Below, piece after piece: positions 44,122 to 52,884 of a stretch of DNA of 64,000 nt. Both the position numbers and the translations under genes were made by a program. Numbering within the stretch: the first letter of the stretch is position 1; each line of letters opens with the position of its first letter. This DNA is from Verrucomicrobiia bacterium (lineage in GTDB: Bacteria; Verrucomicrobiota; Verrucomicrobiia; Verrucomicrobiales; Akkermansiaceae): assembly GCA_947462875.1 (NCBI GenBank), contig CANHQJ010000007.1, forward strand, positions 62,001-126,000. The letters run 5' to 3'. Below the pieces are notes generated by a model that had not been told where the DNA came from, made no database searches, and worked only from the letters and a program-made list of their open reading frames with translations.

Positions 44122-44523
44122 CTACTTCGTCAATCCGCGTTGTCGGGCATCTTCCATCGGGATCGCCTTGGCCTCACAAACCTGCCGCCAGCCGGGAAAG
44201 TTCCACTTGTTCGGAAAACCTGCGCATTGCGATGGCTTGACCGGATGGATGCGGCAGGAGTTGCCCTCGAGCATGATGCACTCGTGATTCTCTTTTTCGA
44301 TGAGGGAAAGGCCCTGTCGATTCGTGCGCAGCCGCGTGAATCGATCGAGAAATTCCGTTTCCGTCAGATCGAGAAACGCGGCGATGCGGGGGATTTCCTC
44401 TTCCTCCAGTCGCACATCGCCGGGCCACTTGCAGCAGTCGGTGCAGCGTTGGCAAACGTAGTAGGTGTCCGGCTCGAGGATTGTCTCACGATTGCCGGGG
44501 CTGCCATGGGAATGTGCGGACAT
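44122..44523 (-). CDS. YkgJ-family cysteine-cluster protein (133 aa)
   Basis: From the ATG at 44523 the protein has CQRCTDCCKWPGDVRL (~25), EEEEIPRIAAFLDLT, C-I-M-L-E-G-N-S-C-R-I-H-P and K-P-S-Q-C-A-G-F-P. These four Cys groups define the zinc/iron-chelating YkgJ (CxxCxxCC) family, of unknown biochemical role. The start codon overlaps the stop of the amidase gene by one base (TGATG), so translation is probably coupled. The frame is open upstream inside the amidase gene but has no YkgJ features there. Confidence 0.9.
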   Translation of the reverse strand: MSAHSHGSPGNRETILEPDTYYVCQRCTDCCKWPGDVRLEEEEIPRIAAFLDLTETEFLDRFTRLRTNRQGLSLIEKENHECIMLEGNSCRIHPVKPSQCAGFPNKWNFPGWRQVCEAKAIPMEDARQRGLTK

Positions 44524-45248
44524 CAGCGGACCATTTGGCGGTAGTAGGAATCGACCTTCGCGAGAAAGCCTCTCCACTTGCGACCCGGGCGGCCGTTTTC
44601 CATGAGGAAATGAGGGCAGTTTTTGTTCGGCGGCTTCGCCCCCCGGCGCGGCCAGTGATAGTGCGGCACGACATTGCGCAGGGGAATGCTGTGCTTGATC
44701 ATGAGGTAGGCGGCGAGGCGCGCGGTGCGGTCCACGGTGGCATTCAAATTGCTGCCGCGGTGTTCGCACATTTCGATGCCGATGCTGTAGCGGTTCCCCG
44801 GACCATCGAAGTCGGCGTGCTCGCCCTGTTCGTTGGTGGGCATGTGCTGGAGGGCGACGCGGTCATCCACGGTGAAATGCCAGATCAGGTAGCCGATGCG
44901 ATTGCCGCCCTTGCGTTTGGGCGCGCGCAGGGCGCCGTTTTTCAGCGCCTGCGAATGTTTCCACGCGTCGGCGGACCAATTCTGCGTGCTGTGGATGGTG
45001 ATGTAGCGTGGCGACATCGGGCGGAACACCTTGCGACCATGCGTGCCGCGCCGTACCAGATCCTGCCGGAGATTGACGCCGCGCATGATGTCGCCCATGG
45101 AGGCGCCACCGGATACCGGAGCCGAACCGCTGCCCCAGGTGATCGGGCGATCCGCGCCGCCGCCGATGGGCGCCACGGGCGAGCAGCACACGCCCACGAT
45201 GACAAGAATCAGCACGCAAAATGGCAGCGCTAGGATCGGTGATTTCAC
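44523..45248 (-). CDS. N-acetylmuramoyl-L-alanine amidase (Amidase_2), membrane-anchored or exported
   Basis: Start uncertain: a GTG at 45248 gives VKSPILALPFCVLILVIVGVCC, a hydrophobic segment ending in a Cys that could be a lipobox. Upstream in-frame sequence overlaps the next gene and looks non-coding. The catalytic domain (~65-235) has the zinc-ligand strand R-Y-I-T-I-H-S-T-Q-N, YLIWHFTVDD, IGIEMCEH and the C-terminal NVVPHYHWP and NKNCPHFL. It cleaves the amide between MurNAc and the peptide in peptidoglycan, in the periplasm. It sits between two YkgJ-type genes and overlaps the downstream one by 1 nt. Confidence 0.88.
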   Translation of the reverse strand: MKSPILALPFCVLILVIVGVCCSPVAPIGGGADRPITWGSGSAPVSGGASMGDIMRGVNLRQDLVRRGTHGRKVFRPMSPRYITIHSTQNWSADAWKHSQALKNGALRAPKRKGGNRIGYLIWHFTVDDRVALQHMPTNEQGEHADFDGPGNRYSIGIEMCEHRGSNLNATVDRTARLAAYLMIKHSIPLRNVVPHYHWPRRGAKPPNKNCPHFLMENGRPGRKWRGFLAKVDSYYRQMVR

Positions 45249-45313
45249 GAGCCTGATACTAACCGGAATCTCCCTGATGAAAAGAGAAATGTGCGGGTGA
45301 AGCCGCGAAGATT

Positions 45314-45769
45314 TCACAGGAACGGCTTGATGGCGGCGTGGAATTGGCTGGCACCTTCGCCGCCCAGGGCGAGATCGATGTCTTCCAGTCGCTGAATCAG
45401 ATCGCGGACGAGAGCGCGCGGTGTCTGCCCACCCGCCGCTTCGCAAAAATGCGTGCGGCAGCCGAAAGGTCGCGACTCGTAAATTTGGCACAGGCCTTGT
45501 TTGAGAAACGGGCAGGCGCCATCGGCGCTTGCGGGCATTTGTTTCCTACCGCTGGCGCGCCAAGCCTGCGCCGCGATCATCGCCTCGCCGCGGGTGAGGT
45601 AGGGAGTTTTCCCGGTGAGCTGGAATCGGCAACAGGTCGTGCGGCCGGTGCAGTTCCCGCGCAACGGACGCGTGGCCAGCTCCGCGTAAACCTCGCGCAC
45701 TTGCTGCAAGAGCGGGGCGGTGTCGCGATCCGGCTTGCGCGATCGTGCGGGTGATGGTTTGGATTTCAC
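45314..45769 (-). CDS. YkgJ-family cysteine-cluster protein (about 151 aa)
   Basis: CTGRTTCCRFQL (~45), ACPFLKQGLCQIYESRPFGC (~85-105) and RTHFCEA form the YkgJ zinc/iron-chelating pattern. This protein is a different branch from the YkgJ protein 0.8 kb downstream: it has a basic N-terminus and longer spacing between Cys groups. The start is either the GTG at 45769 or a TTG at 45790; neither has a good ribosome-binding site. It is divergent from hemC, with ~115-135 nt between the starts. Confidence 0.85.
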   Translation of the reverse strand: MKSKPSPARSRKPDRDTAPLLQQVREVYAELATRPLRGNCTGRTTCCRFQLTGKTPYLTRGEAMIAAQAWRASGRKQMPASADGACPFLKQGLCQIYESRPFGCRTHFCEAAGGQTPRALVRDLIQRLEDIDLALGGEGASQFHAAIKPFL

Positions 45770-45905
45770 GCGGCGGTTGTCTCTGGGCAAAACTGTAACG
45801 GGCTGCTTTCGGCTGGCAATGCAAATTCGCGGCGCTTACTTTTGTCCGTGTGATTCGTTGACAAAGCCGGCTGTCGGGTTAGTCTGCGCGACCGAGCGAG
45901 GGATC

Positions 45906-46832
45906 ATGGCAGCGAGAGAAATCATCAGAGTAGGCACCCGGGGCAGTGAGTTGGCCCTGTGGCAGGCGAATGCGACCGAGCAAATGCTGCGCGCCGCGTT
46001 TCCCGAGGTGGAGGTGGTGCGCTGTGTCATCAAAACCACGGGCGATCGGCGCACGGATGTGGCCCTCAGCGAGGTGGCGAAAAGCGAGGGCACCCTCGAC
46101 AAGGGCGTCTTCACCAAGGAATTGGAAATCGCTCTGGAAGCGGGGGAGATCGATTTGGCGGTGCACAGTCTGAAGGATGTGCCCACCGTGCTCGCCGCGC
46201 ATTTCTGCATTCCCGCCACCCTCGAGCGCGCCGGGGTGCGCGATGCTCTGGTCTCGAAACAGGAGGGCGGACTGGACGCGCTGCCGCAGGGCGCGCGCGT
46301 GGGGACGAGCAGTGTGCGCCGCGCGCGGCAACTGCAGTGGCTGCGGCCGGATTTGCTCATTTCCGATCTGCGGGGAAACGTGCCGACACGCTTGAAAAAA
46401 CTCAGCGATGCCGATGACTACGATGCCATCATGCTCGCCGAGGCCGGGCTGGTGCGTCTCGGATATTTGCCTAATTCAGACGAACGTTTGTTTTTTGATG
46501 TGCTTGATGAACAAGTGTTTTACCCCGCTGCAGGGCAGGGGGCGATCGGTCTGGAGATCCGCAGCGATGATGGCTGGATGAAAGAGGTGGTGGAGCGCAT
46601 CGGGCATGGCGATACTTTCCTGAGAGTCAGTGCGGAACGGGAATTTTTACGTTTGCTGGACGCAGGCTGTCACACGCCCGTGGGAGTGTTTTCCGAGCTG
46701 GAAAATGACGATCTGATCATGAGCGCCCGGGTCTTTCCGGAGGCCGGGGGCGAGCCACGGCTGGCGAACGTGCGCGGATCGCGGCAGGCTCCGTTCGAAG
46801 TAGCGAAACAACTGTTTGAAACATTGGTATGA
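45906..46832 (+). CDS. hemC: Hydroxymethylbilane synthase (porphobilinogen deaminase)
   Basis: 308 aa. It polymerises four porphobilinogens into hydroxymethylbilane for heme, siroheme and cobalamin synthesis. Signatures: RVGTRGSELALWQAN (8-22), KTTGDRRTD, the catalytic Asp in HSLKDVPT (~83-90), GTSSVRRARQL (~130), DLRGNVPTRL, and the dipyrromethane-cofactor Cys in LDAGCHTPVG (~254). The ATG at 45906 follows a weak GAGGG. It overlaps the downstream cobA-hemD gene by 4 nt (ATGA), so the two are translated together. Confidence 0.97.
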   Translation: MAAREIIRVGTRGSELALWQANATEQMLRAAFPEVEVVRCVIKTTGDRRTDVALSEVAKSEGTLDKGVFTKELEIALEAGEIDLAVHSLKDVPTVLAAHFCIPATLERAGVRDALVSKQEGGLDALPQGARVGTSSVRRARQLQWLRPDLLISDLRGNVPTRLKKLSDADDYDAIMLAEAGLVRLGYLPNSDERLFFDVLDEQVFYPAAGQGAIGLEIRSDDGWMKEVVERIGHGDTFLRVSAEREFLRLLDAGCHTPVGVFSELENDDLIMSARVFPEAGGEPRLANVRGSRQAPFEVAKQLFETLV

Positions 46833-48337
46833 GTAAGAAGGGAATTTGTTATTTGGTTGGAGCGGGTCCGGGGGACTTGGGGTTGGTGACGCTGCGGGCG
46901 AAGGAATGCATCGAGCTGGCCGACGTGCTCGTTTACGATGCGCTGAGCAGTGGCGAGCTGCTGAAGTGGACAAAAAAGGATTGCGAAAAAATCTACGTCG
47001 GCAAGCGGGCGAAAGATCACGCGCTGCCGCAGGATCAGATCAACGCGCTGATCGTGAAGCGGACCCAGGAGGGCAAGAGTGTCGTGCGTCTGAAAGGCGG
47101 CGACCCGATGATTTTCGGTCGCGGTGGCGAAGAGGCGGCCGAGCTCGCCGAGGCGGGCGTGGCTTTCGAGATCGTGCCGGGGATCAGTTCCACGATTGCC
47201 GGGCCCTGCTACGCGGGCATTCCGGTGACGCATCGCGACCATTGCTCGCAGTTGACCATTTTCACCGGTCACGAGGATCCGACGAAAGAGGAGAGCTCGA
47301 TCGACTACGAGCACCTCGCCAAGGCCCCGGGCACGAAGGTGTTTGTGATGGGAGTGGCGCGGCTGCGCGAGATTTGCGGGCAATTTGTGCAACACGGCGC
47401 GGATCCCAACACACCCATCGCTCTGACGCGTTGGGCGACGACCGGCATGCACCGGACGATCGAGGGCACGCTGGCGACGATCGCGGACATCGCGGAGAGT
47501 CAGAATTTTTCCTCTCCGGCGGTGGCGGTGATCGGTAACGTGGTGAAGGAGCGCGCGAAAATTTCCTGGTTCGAGAAGCGGCCGTTGTTTGGCAAGCGCA
47601 TCATCGTCACGCGCACGCGCGAACAGGCGGGCACGCTGAGCAAAGAGCTGGCGCAGCTCGGCGCGGATGTGGTCGAGCTGCCGGTGATCCGGATCGAGGA
47701 CCCGGTGGACAAGCTGGGTTTTGCCGAGTTGGTGTCATCGGCGCACGAGTATGACTGGCTGGTCTTCACTTCGCCGAATGGTGTCTCGCGCTTTTTCGAT
47801 GCGTTTTACTCGATCCATGACGACGCGCGCTGCCTTGGCAAACCGAAGATCGCGGCGATCGGGCCCGGCACGGTGAGCAAGCTGCGCGAGTATCACATCG
47901 GCTGCGATCTTCTGCCGGAAAAATTCGTCGCCGAGGGACTGGTGGAGGCATTCAAAAAAGAGGACATCGAAAACCTCACCATCATGGTCGTGAAGCCCGA
48001 GGTGTCGCGTGATGTGGTATCGATGGGCTTGCAGGCGATGGGGGCGATTGTCGATGACTGCATCGCCTATCGCACGGTGGCCGAGACCGAAGATCCCACG
48101 GGCGCGGTGGCGCGTTTGCGCGAGGAGGGCGCGGATCTGATCACCTTTACCTCCGCCTCCACGGCCGAGCATTTTTTCGCCCTCGGCGTGCCGTGGCCGG
48201 AGAACTGCGTGGCGGGCAGCATCGGCCCGGTGACGACACAGGCCCTGGTCGAGCTGGGGCATCCGCCGGCGTTCGAGGCGAAGCAGCACGATATCCCCGG
48301 GCTGGTGGCGGCGATTCGGAAATACCTCAAGGTCTAA
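46829..48337 (+). CDS. cobA-hemD: Fused uroporphyrinogen-III C-methyltransferase / uroporphyrinogen-III synthase
   Basis: 502 aa in two domains. Residues ~4-245 are a SAM-dependent uroporphyrinogen-III methyltransferase: YLVGAGPGDLGLVTLRA, VRLKGGDPMIFGRGGEE, PGISSTIAGPCYAGIPVTHR, and WATTGMHRTIEGTL. Residues ~255-500 are uroporphyrinogen-III synthase: GKRIIVTRTREQAGTLSKEL, WLVFTSPNGV, AIGPGTVSKLRE, and ITFTSASTAEHF. The enzyme cyclises hydroxymethylbilane from HemC and then methylates at C2 and C7 to precorrin-2, the entry to siroheme and B12. This fusion is common in Firmicutes and Verrucomicrobiota. It overlaps hemC by 4 nt. Confidence 0.96.
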   Translation: MSKKGICYLVGAGPGDLGLVTLRAKECIELADVLVYDALSSGELLKWTKKDCEKIYVGKRAKDHALPQDQINALIVKRTQEGKSVVRLKGGDPMIFGRGGEEAAELAEAGVAFEIVPGISSTIAGPCYAGIPVTHRDHCSQLTIFTGHEDPTKEESSIDYEHLAKAPGTKVFVMGVARLREICGQFVQHGADPNTPIALTRWATTGMHRTIEGTLATIADIAESQNFSSPAVAVIGNVVKERAKISWFEKRPLFGKRIIVTRTREQAGTLSKELAQLGADVVELPVIRIEDPVDKLGFAELVSSAHEYDWLVFTSPNGVSRFFDAFYSIHDDARCLGKPKIAAIGPGTVSKLREYHIGCDLLPEKFVAEGLVEAFKKEDIENLTIMVVKPEVSRDVVSMGLQAMGAIVDDCIAYRTVAETEDPTGAVARLREEGADLITFTSASTAEHFFALGVPWPENCVAGSIGPVTTQALVELGHPPAFEAKQHDIPGLVAAIRKYLKV

Positions 48338-48488
48338 CAGTCGGGATGCTGTTTGCAGAATGCTTTGGCAAAGTTGATTTTTTCGCGCAAACGATCGGTT
48401 GAAATGATCGTTGGTTTGATGGGCGTTGGCGGAATTTTTCCAGCGCTTGTTTGACAGCATCAGGCGGCTTTTGTGAAGTCGCGGCGAC

Positions 48489-49382
48489 ATGATCGATTTG
48501 CGTGTAAAAGGAGATGTGACCAAGGGACGTTTGGTCGAGGCGGCGGAGACTCTCATTGCCCAAAAAGGATTTGATGCGGTATCGGTGCGCGACATCACCG
48601 GCCTGGCGAAAGCCAATGTGGCGGCGGTGAATTACCATTTCGGCAGTCGGGAAGGCTTGCTCGCGGCGGTGCTGGAATACCGCATCAAGCCGGTGGTGGT
48701 GGAGCGTGCGAAACGCCTGGAGGCACTGGATCCGCAAGCGACGCTGCGTGCCATTTTCCAAGCATGGTCGGAACCGCTGCTGGCTGCCACGGCGAGCAAG
48801 GGGCTGGATGAGGCCGCGCACGCCCGTGTACTCGGTCGTGGGCTGGAAATGCTGGCCGCGGGGACCTATGAGGAGATCAGTGCGGCGGCTCGATTGGTCG
48901 ATGCCACCATGCGCGAGGTGCTCGCGTCGCATCTTCCTTCTCTCAGCGCCGAGGAAATTTCCTGGCGTTTGCATTTCGCCCAAGGTGCCCTGATTCATGC
49001 CCTGGTGCACGGGGCGTCGGTGCTGGCGGATTTTCGTTTGACGACGGCACTGGACCGTTGGATCGATGCGACGATGGCGCAATTCGCCGCGGCGGATGGC
49101 ATGAGCGATCGTCAACTCGGCGGTGACAAGGCCAACACTCCCCGCCGCAAAGGCAAAACCGCTTCTCCTCTGCGCCAAATCGCGGAAGTGGTGGCGGCGG
49201 CGATGGAAGTCGATGAAATGCCAGTCGCAGAGGTGGTCGATACGCCCGCGACGGAACTGCTCGATGTGGAAATTCCCGCACTGCAGGAAGAAGCCGTTAT
49301 CACCGCCGTGGCGGCCTCGAAACCCGCGCGCAGCAAAAAAGCCAAAGCGCAGGATGACATGGGCGAGCTGTTTCTGTTTTGA
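48489..49382 (+). CDS. TetR-family transcriptional regulator (297 aa)
   Basis: The N-terminal helix-turn-helix (~10-58: TKGRLVEAAETLIAQKGFDA, VSVRDITGLAKANVAAVNYHFGS) is typical TetR. The ligand/dimer region (~75-205) has the CecR/DUF1956-like pattern. The last ~95 residues are atypical: a low-complexity, basic/acidic extension ending QDDMGELFLF. That tail resembles a short peptide-binding motif (for example for the sliding clamp). It lies 151 nt after cobA-hemD and 81 nt before the glycoside-hydrolase-like gene, both on the same strand. The regulated genes are unknown. Confidence 0.9.
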   Translation: MIDLRVKGDVTKGRLVEAAETLIAQKGFDAVSVRDITGLAKANVAAVNYHFGSREGLLAAVLEYRIKPVVVERAKRLEALDPQATLRAIFQAWSEPLLAATASKGLDEAAHARVLGRGLEMLAAGTYEEISAAARLVDATMREVLASHLPSLSAEEISWRLHFAQGALIHALVHGASVLADFRLTTALDRWIDATMAQFAAADGMSDRQLGGDKANTPRRKGKTASPLRQIAEVVAAAMEVDEMPVAEVVDTPATELLDVEIPALQEEAVITAVAASKPARSKKAKAQDDMGELFLF

Positions 49383-49463
49383 GGCGGGCGAGTAAAATGA
49401 TAGTCGCGTGGGCGCTTGCTGGGTTTTGTGATAGAAAGTCGCACAGAATCCAGTATCCGATCC

Positions 49464-52400
49464 ATGCGTTGGATTCATTTCGTTAGTTTGTTAGGCATCG
49501 CCATTTCTCAAGCGGCGGAGGGAAATTACAACATGCCCGACGCGGTCACGGCGAACATGCCGACCTATGCCGTGACGAAAAAAATGACCACCGCTGTCGA
49601 TCCTGCGGTGCTGGCGGATTTCCAGAAAAAACATCCGGCAGCGTTTTGGGTGTTTGGCGAGGATAGGCAGCAGGCGGTGCGCAAGGGCATCATTCCCGCG
49701 CATTGGTTTGAGGGCGGAGCACGGCAGTATCAGCAGTTTTTCGGCATCGCCCAACCGGGGGAGTTTTATGTGTTTCAGGCGTGTTTGATCGGCGCTCCGG
49801 CCTTGCGCGCGCAGGTGGAGTTCGATGCGCTACCGGGGGCTGCAGCGCGTGTCATTTCTCCGCAGGGCGAAAAGCTCGATGCTTTCTGGCTGGGCGTTTC
49901 GATTCCGCAGGATGCCAAGCCCGGGCGCTATACGGGTAGGGTGCTCTTTTACCCGCAGACGACGGATCACAAAAATCCGGCACCGGCCTTGAAGGAGAGC
50001 TTGTCTTTCACCATCGAGGTCAAGGGTGATGTTCTGGCCGATGGCGGCACGCACGATGCCTGGCGACTGGCGCGTTTGCAGTGGCTGGACTCGACCATTG
50101 CCGAGAGCGATACCGAAGTGACGCGGCCTTTCACGCCGATCCAGGTCGAGGAAACATCGCGCACGCTGAAAATCCTCGGGCGCTCCGTGCAGCTCGGCGC
50201 CAATGGCATTCCCACGCAGGTCACGAGCTACTTTTCGCCGAGCAATACCAGCATCGCGGCGCAGGGGACCGAGTCATTCGCCACGGCACCGGAATTGCAG
50301 TGCCTGCTCCAAGGCAAGCCCGTGGTGTGGAAATCGACCGAGTTTTCCTTTGTGAAAAAGTCCGCCGTGGTGACTTCGTGGATGGCGCGCAGTGAAGCGG
50401 AAGGCTTGCGACTTACGGTGCAGGGCCAGCTGGAATTTGATGGCAACCTGCAACTGCAAATGGCGCTCGCTTCGGCCAGCGATCCGGCGGTGACTCTCGA
50501 TGATGTGCGTTTTGTCGTTCCCTGGCGCGCGGAGGTGGCGCAGTACGCGATGGGTCTGGGCCTGCAAGGGGGCAAATGCCCACCGCAGCATCAGTGGAAA
50601 TGGGACGTCAGCAAGCACCAGGATGCGCTCTGGATGGGCGACGTCCACATCGGCGCGATGATGCGTTTCAAGGACTCGTCGAACTTCCGCCGCCCGCTCA
50701 TCAATGCCTACTACGACTTCTCGCCCCTCAACCTGCCTGCCTCCTGGGGCACGGGCGGCGTGAAGTGGGAGAGGGGAGAAACAACCACTACCTTGACCGC
50801 CTACGCCGGGCCGAAGCTGGTCTCGCTCGCGCAAAAGGAATGGCACTTCGATATCGATTGGTATCTCACGCCCTTCAAGCCACTCGATCTGAAAAAGCAC
50901 TTCGGTGATCGCTACTTTCACAGCGGGCAGGGGAGTCCGGTGGAAAATACCGCCAAACTGCGGGAAGAAGGCGCCACGATTCTGGAAGTCCACCACAATC
51001 GCCTGTGCAATCCCTACATCAACTACCCCTACAACGACGACTCGATCACGCACCTCAAGGACTTTGTCAAACAAGCGCATCGCGATGACATGCGCGTGGC
51101 GGTCTATTACACCACGCGCGAGCTGACGCAGAACCTGCCCGAATTTTTCGCCCTCAAGAGCATGGGCGGCGAGCTCATCCTCCCGCGCAAGCCCGGAGTC
51201 GCCTGGCCCGTGACGAACCGCAGCGGCCCGCATCCGTGGTTGTTGGAACATGTGGGCGACGACATCGTGCCGGCCTGGCGCGAAAATCTGCGATTCGCCG
51301 AATACCCGCAAAAGCTCGACCTCGCCGTCATCACCACGCCGGATTCGCGCTGGAACAATTTCTACCTTGAGGGCTTGCAGTATCTCATCAAAAACGTCGG
51401 CATTGATGGCCTCTACATCGATGACACCGCGCTCGATCGCAAGTCCATGCAGCGCGCGCGGCGTTTGCTCGATGCCGATGGCAACACGGGTCGCCGCGTC
51501 AGCATGCACTCATGGAGCCATTTCAACGGCCTCGCGAAATGGAGCAACAGCTCCATCGCCTTCCTGGAGCTCTACCCCTACTACGATGGCCTCTGGCACG
51601 GCGAGGGCTTCAATGCCAATGCGTCGCCGGATTTCATGCTGGTGGAAATGTCCGGCATTCCCTACGGCCTGATGAGCGAGATGCTGGATCACCCGAATGC
51701 CTGGCACGGCATGGTCTTCGGCATGCGCACGCGCTGGCCCTGGAGCGGTGATCCGCGCGCGCAGTGGCAATTCGAAAAAATGTTCGGCATCGAGGACTCC
51801 GAGTTCATCGGCTGGTGGGATGAATCCTGCCCGGTGAAAGTCGATCACCCCGACTGCAAGGTCTCGGTCTATCGGAAAAATGGCAAGACACTCATCGCCC
51901 TGTCCAGCTGGGCGAAAACGAATGCGAAAGTGAAATTGCAAATCGATTGGAAAGCCCTTGGTCTCTCGCCGCAAAAAGCCACGCTGTGGGCACCCGCCTG
52001 CGAGAAATTCCAGAACGAAGCCGTCTTCGCCGCCGATGGGGAAATCCGCGTCGATGCCAACAAAGGCTGGATGTTCATCGTCGATGAAACGCCGCGCGAA
52101 ATCATCATCCCCGCCGCCATGAAAAACCCGCGTGAGGGCCTGCGCGAAATGGCATCGGCTCCTGCCCTGGACCTCAACATCCCGGCCAACACCGTCAGCA
52201 CCAAGGACCTCGCGTGGGTCAAAGGCGCGACCGTCGCCATGGCACAGCTCGATCCGAAAAAAGACGCCGGCCAGTCGTGGGGCCTGGGACTCGCCCTGGG
52301 CTGGAAAAACGGCAACTATCTGCAAATCAACGCCCGCACCGATGGCCGCTGGAGCCTCCGCCGCAACGGCCAGGAACTGCTCGAAGGCGAACACCCCACC

Positions 52401-52628
52401 GGTCAGCCCGCCACCGTCGCGTTCCGACTGACCGCCACGGAAGTGCAAGTCCTCGCCAGCAGCAAGGACGGCGAGTGGGAGCTGGTCAAAGCCTTCCCGC
52501 GCAGCGACTTCCCCGGCGAACCCGTCACCGTCCGCTACGGCAAAATCGGCACCACCTGGAACGGCCAATCCCACGCCGATCCCGGCACCGCAAACCCCTG
52601 CCGCGTCGAGTGGGTGAAACAGTATTGA
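49464..52628 (+). CDS. Large exported glycoside-hydrolase-like protein (1054 aa, DUF6067/GH123-like)
   Basis: The ATG at 49464 gives a signal peptide (MRWIHFVSLLGIAISQAAEG). Residues ~30-200 form a beta-sandwich with WLGVSIPQDAKPGRYTGRV, the N-terminal pattern of GH123-type proteins. The centre (~340-800) looks like a TIM barrel: HFDIDWYLTPFKPLD, EEGATILEVHHNRLCNPYIN, MRVAVYYTTRELT, and the candidate catalytic strand VGIDGLYIDDTALDR (~645). A beta domain follows, then a concanavalin-like C-terminal part (~890-1054). The role is probably hydrolysis of a complex glycan in the periplasm or outside; the substrate is unknown. It is the last ordinary gene before the cassette array. Confidence 0.88.
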   Translation: MRWIHFVSLLGIAISQAAEGNYNMPDAVTANMPTYAVTKKMTTAVDPAVLADFQKKHPAAFWVFGEDRQQAVRKGIIPAHWFEGGARQYQQFFGIAQPGEFYVFQACLIGAPALRAQVEFDALPGAAARVISPQGEKLDAFWLGVSIPQDAKPGRYTGRVLFYPQTTDHKNPAPALKESLSFTIEVKGDVLADGGTHDAWRLARLQWLDSTIAESDTEVTRPFTPIQVEETSRTLKILGRSVQLGANGIPTQVTSYFSPSNTSIAAQGTESFATAPELQCLLQGKPVVWKSTEFSFVKKSAVVTSWMARSEAEGLRLTVQGQLEFDGNLQLQMALASASDPAVTLDDVRFVVPWRAEVAQYAMGLGLQGGKCPPQHQWKWDVSKHQDALWMGDVHIGAMMRFKDSSNFRRPLINAYYDFSPLNLPASWGTGGVKWERGETTTTLTAYAGPKLVSLAQKEWHFDIDWYLTPFKPLDLKKHFGDRYFHSGQGSPVENTAKLREEGATILEVHHNRLCNPYINYPYNDDSITHLKDFVKQAHRDDMRVAVYYTTRELTQNLPEFFALKSMGGELILPRKPGVAWPVTNRSGPHPWLLEHVGDDIVPAWRENLRFAEYPQKLDLAVITTPDSRWNNFYLEGLQYLIKNVGIDGLYIDDTALDRKSMQRARRLLDADGNTGRRVSMHSWSHFNGLAKWSNSSIAFLELYPYYDGLWHGEGFNANASPDFMLVEMSGIPYGLMSEMLDHPNAWHGMVFGMRTRWPWSGDPRAQWQFEKMFGIEDSEFIGWWDESCPVKVDHPDCKVSVYRKNGKTLIALSSWAKTNAKVKLQIDWKALGLSPQKATLWAPACEKFQNEAVFAADGEIRVDANKGWMFIVDETPREIIIPAAMKNPREGLREMASAPALDLNIPANTVSTKDLAWVKGATVAMAQLDPKKDAGQSWGLGLALGWKNGNYLQINARTDGRWSLRRNGQELLEGEHPTGQPATVAFRLTATEVQVLASSKDGEWELVKAFPRSDFPGEPVTVRYGKIGTTWNGQSHADPGTANPCRVEWVKQY

Positions 52629-52870
52629 TGGGGACATACGCTCAGGGAAGACCTCCTGATCCCCTCCCTTGAAACTGTCGGGGCAGGTCACCCTCCAGCC
52701 TTGGCGTTCGTATATCAGCAATCCAAATTTCCCGCCTCACTGTCCAGCATCGCGTCCTGATATACGAACGGTTTTTGGAGAATTTCCTTGTCGTAGCAAA
52801 GAAAACCTGATTCAATACTCTCTGAAATGCCCATCTGATATAACGGTCAGGTGGGATACGAATAAATACT
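52629..52870. other. Gene-free region leading into the cassette array
   Basis: No credible gene is present. It contains the perfect 14-bp inverted repeat CGTTCGTATATCAG (52705-52718) / CTGATATACGAACG (52757-52770). A possible promoter follows (TTGTCG, 17 nt, TTCAAT, within 52799-52827) toward the first cassette. In an integron this is where attI and the cassette promoter would lie, but neither can be recognised with confidence. Confidence 0.45.
52705..52770. repeat. 14-bp perfect inverted repeat with 38-nt spacer
   Basis: CGTTCGTATATCAG and its exact reverse complement CTGATATACGAACG. The arm polarity (GTT left, AAC right) is opposite to an attC site, so it is not one. It could be a hairpin terminator after the glycoside-hydrolase-like gene (GTTTTTGG follows) or a recombination-related structure. 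Confidence 0.7.
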
Positions 52871-52884
52871 GTTCTGCAAAAGAA

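Noticed and set aside
52705-52770. Inverted repeat considered as an attC site
   Set aside because: The polarity is reversed (GTT on the left, AAC on the right) and no R-box pair matches the neighbouring cassette.
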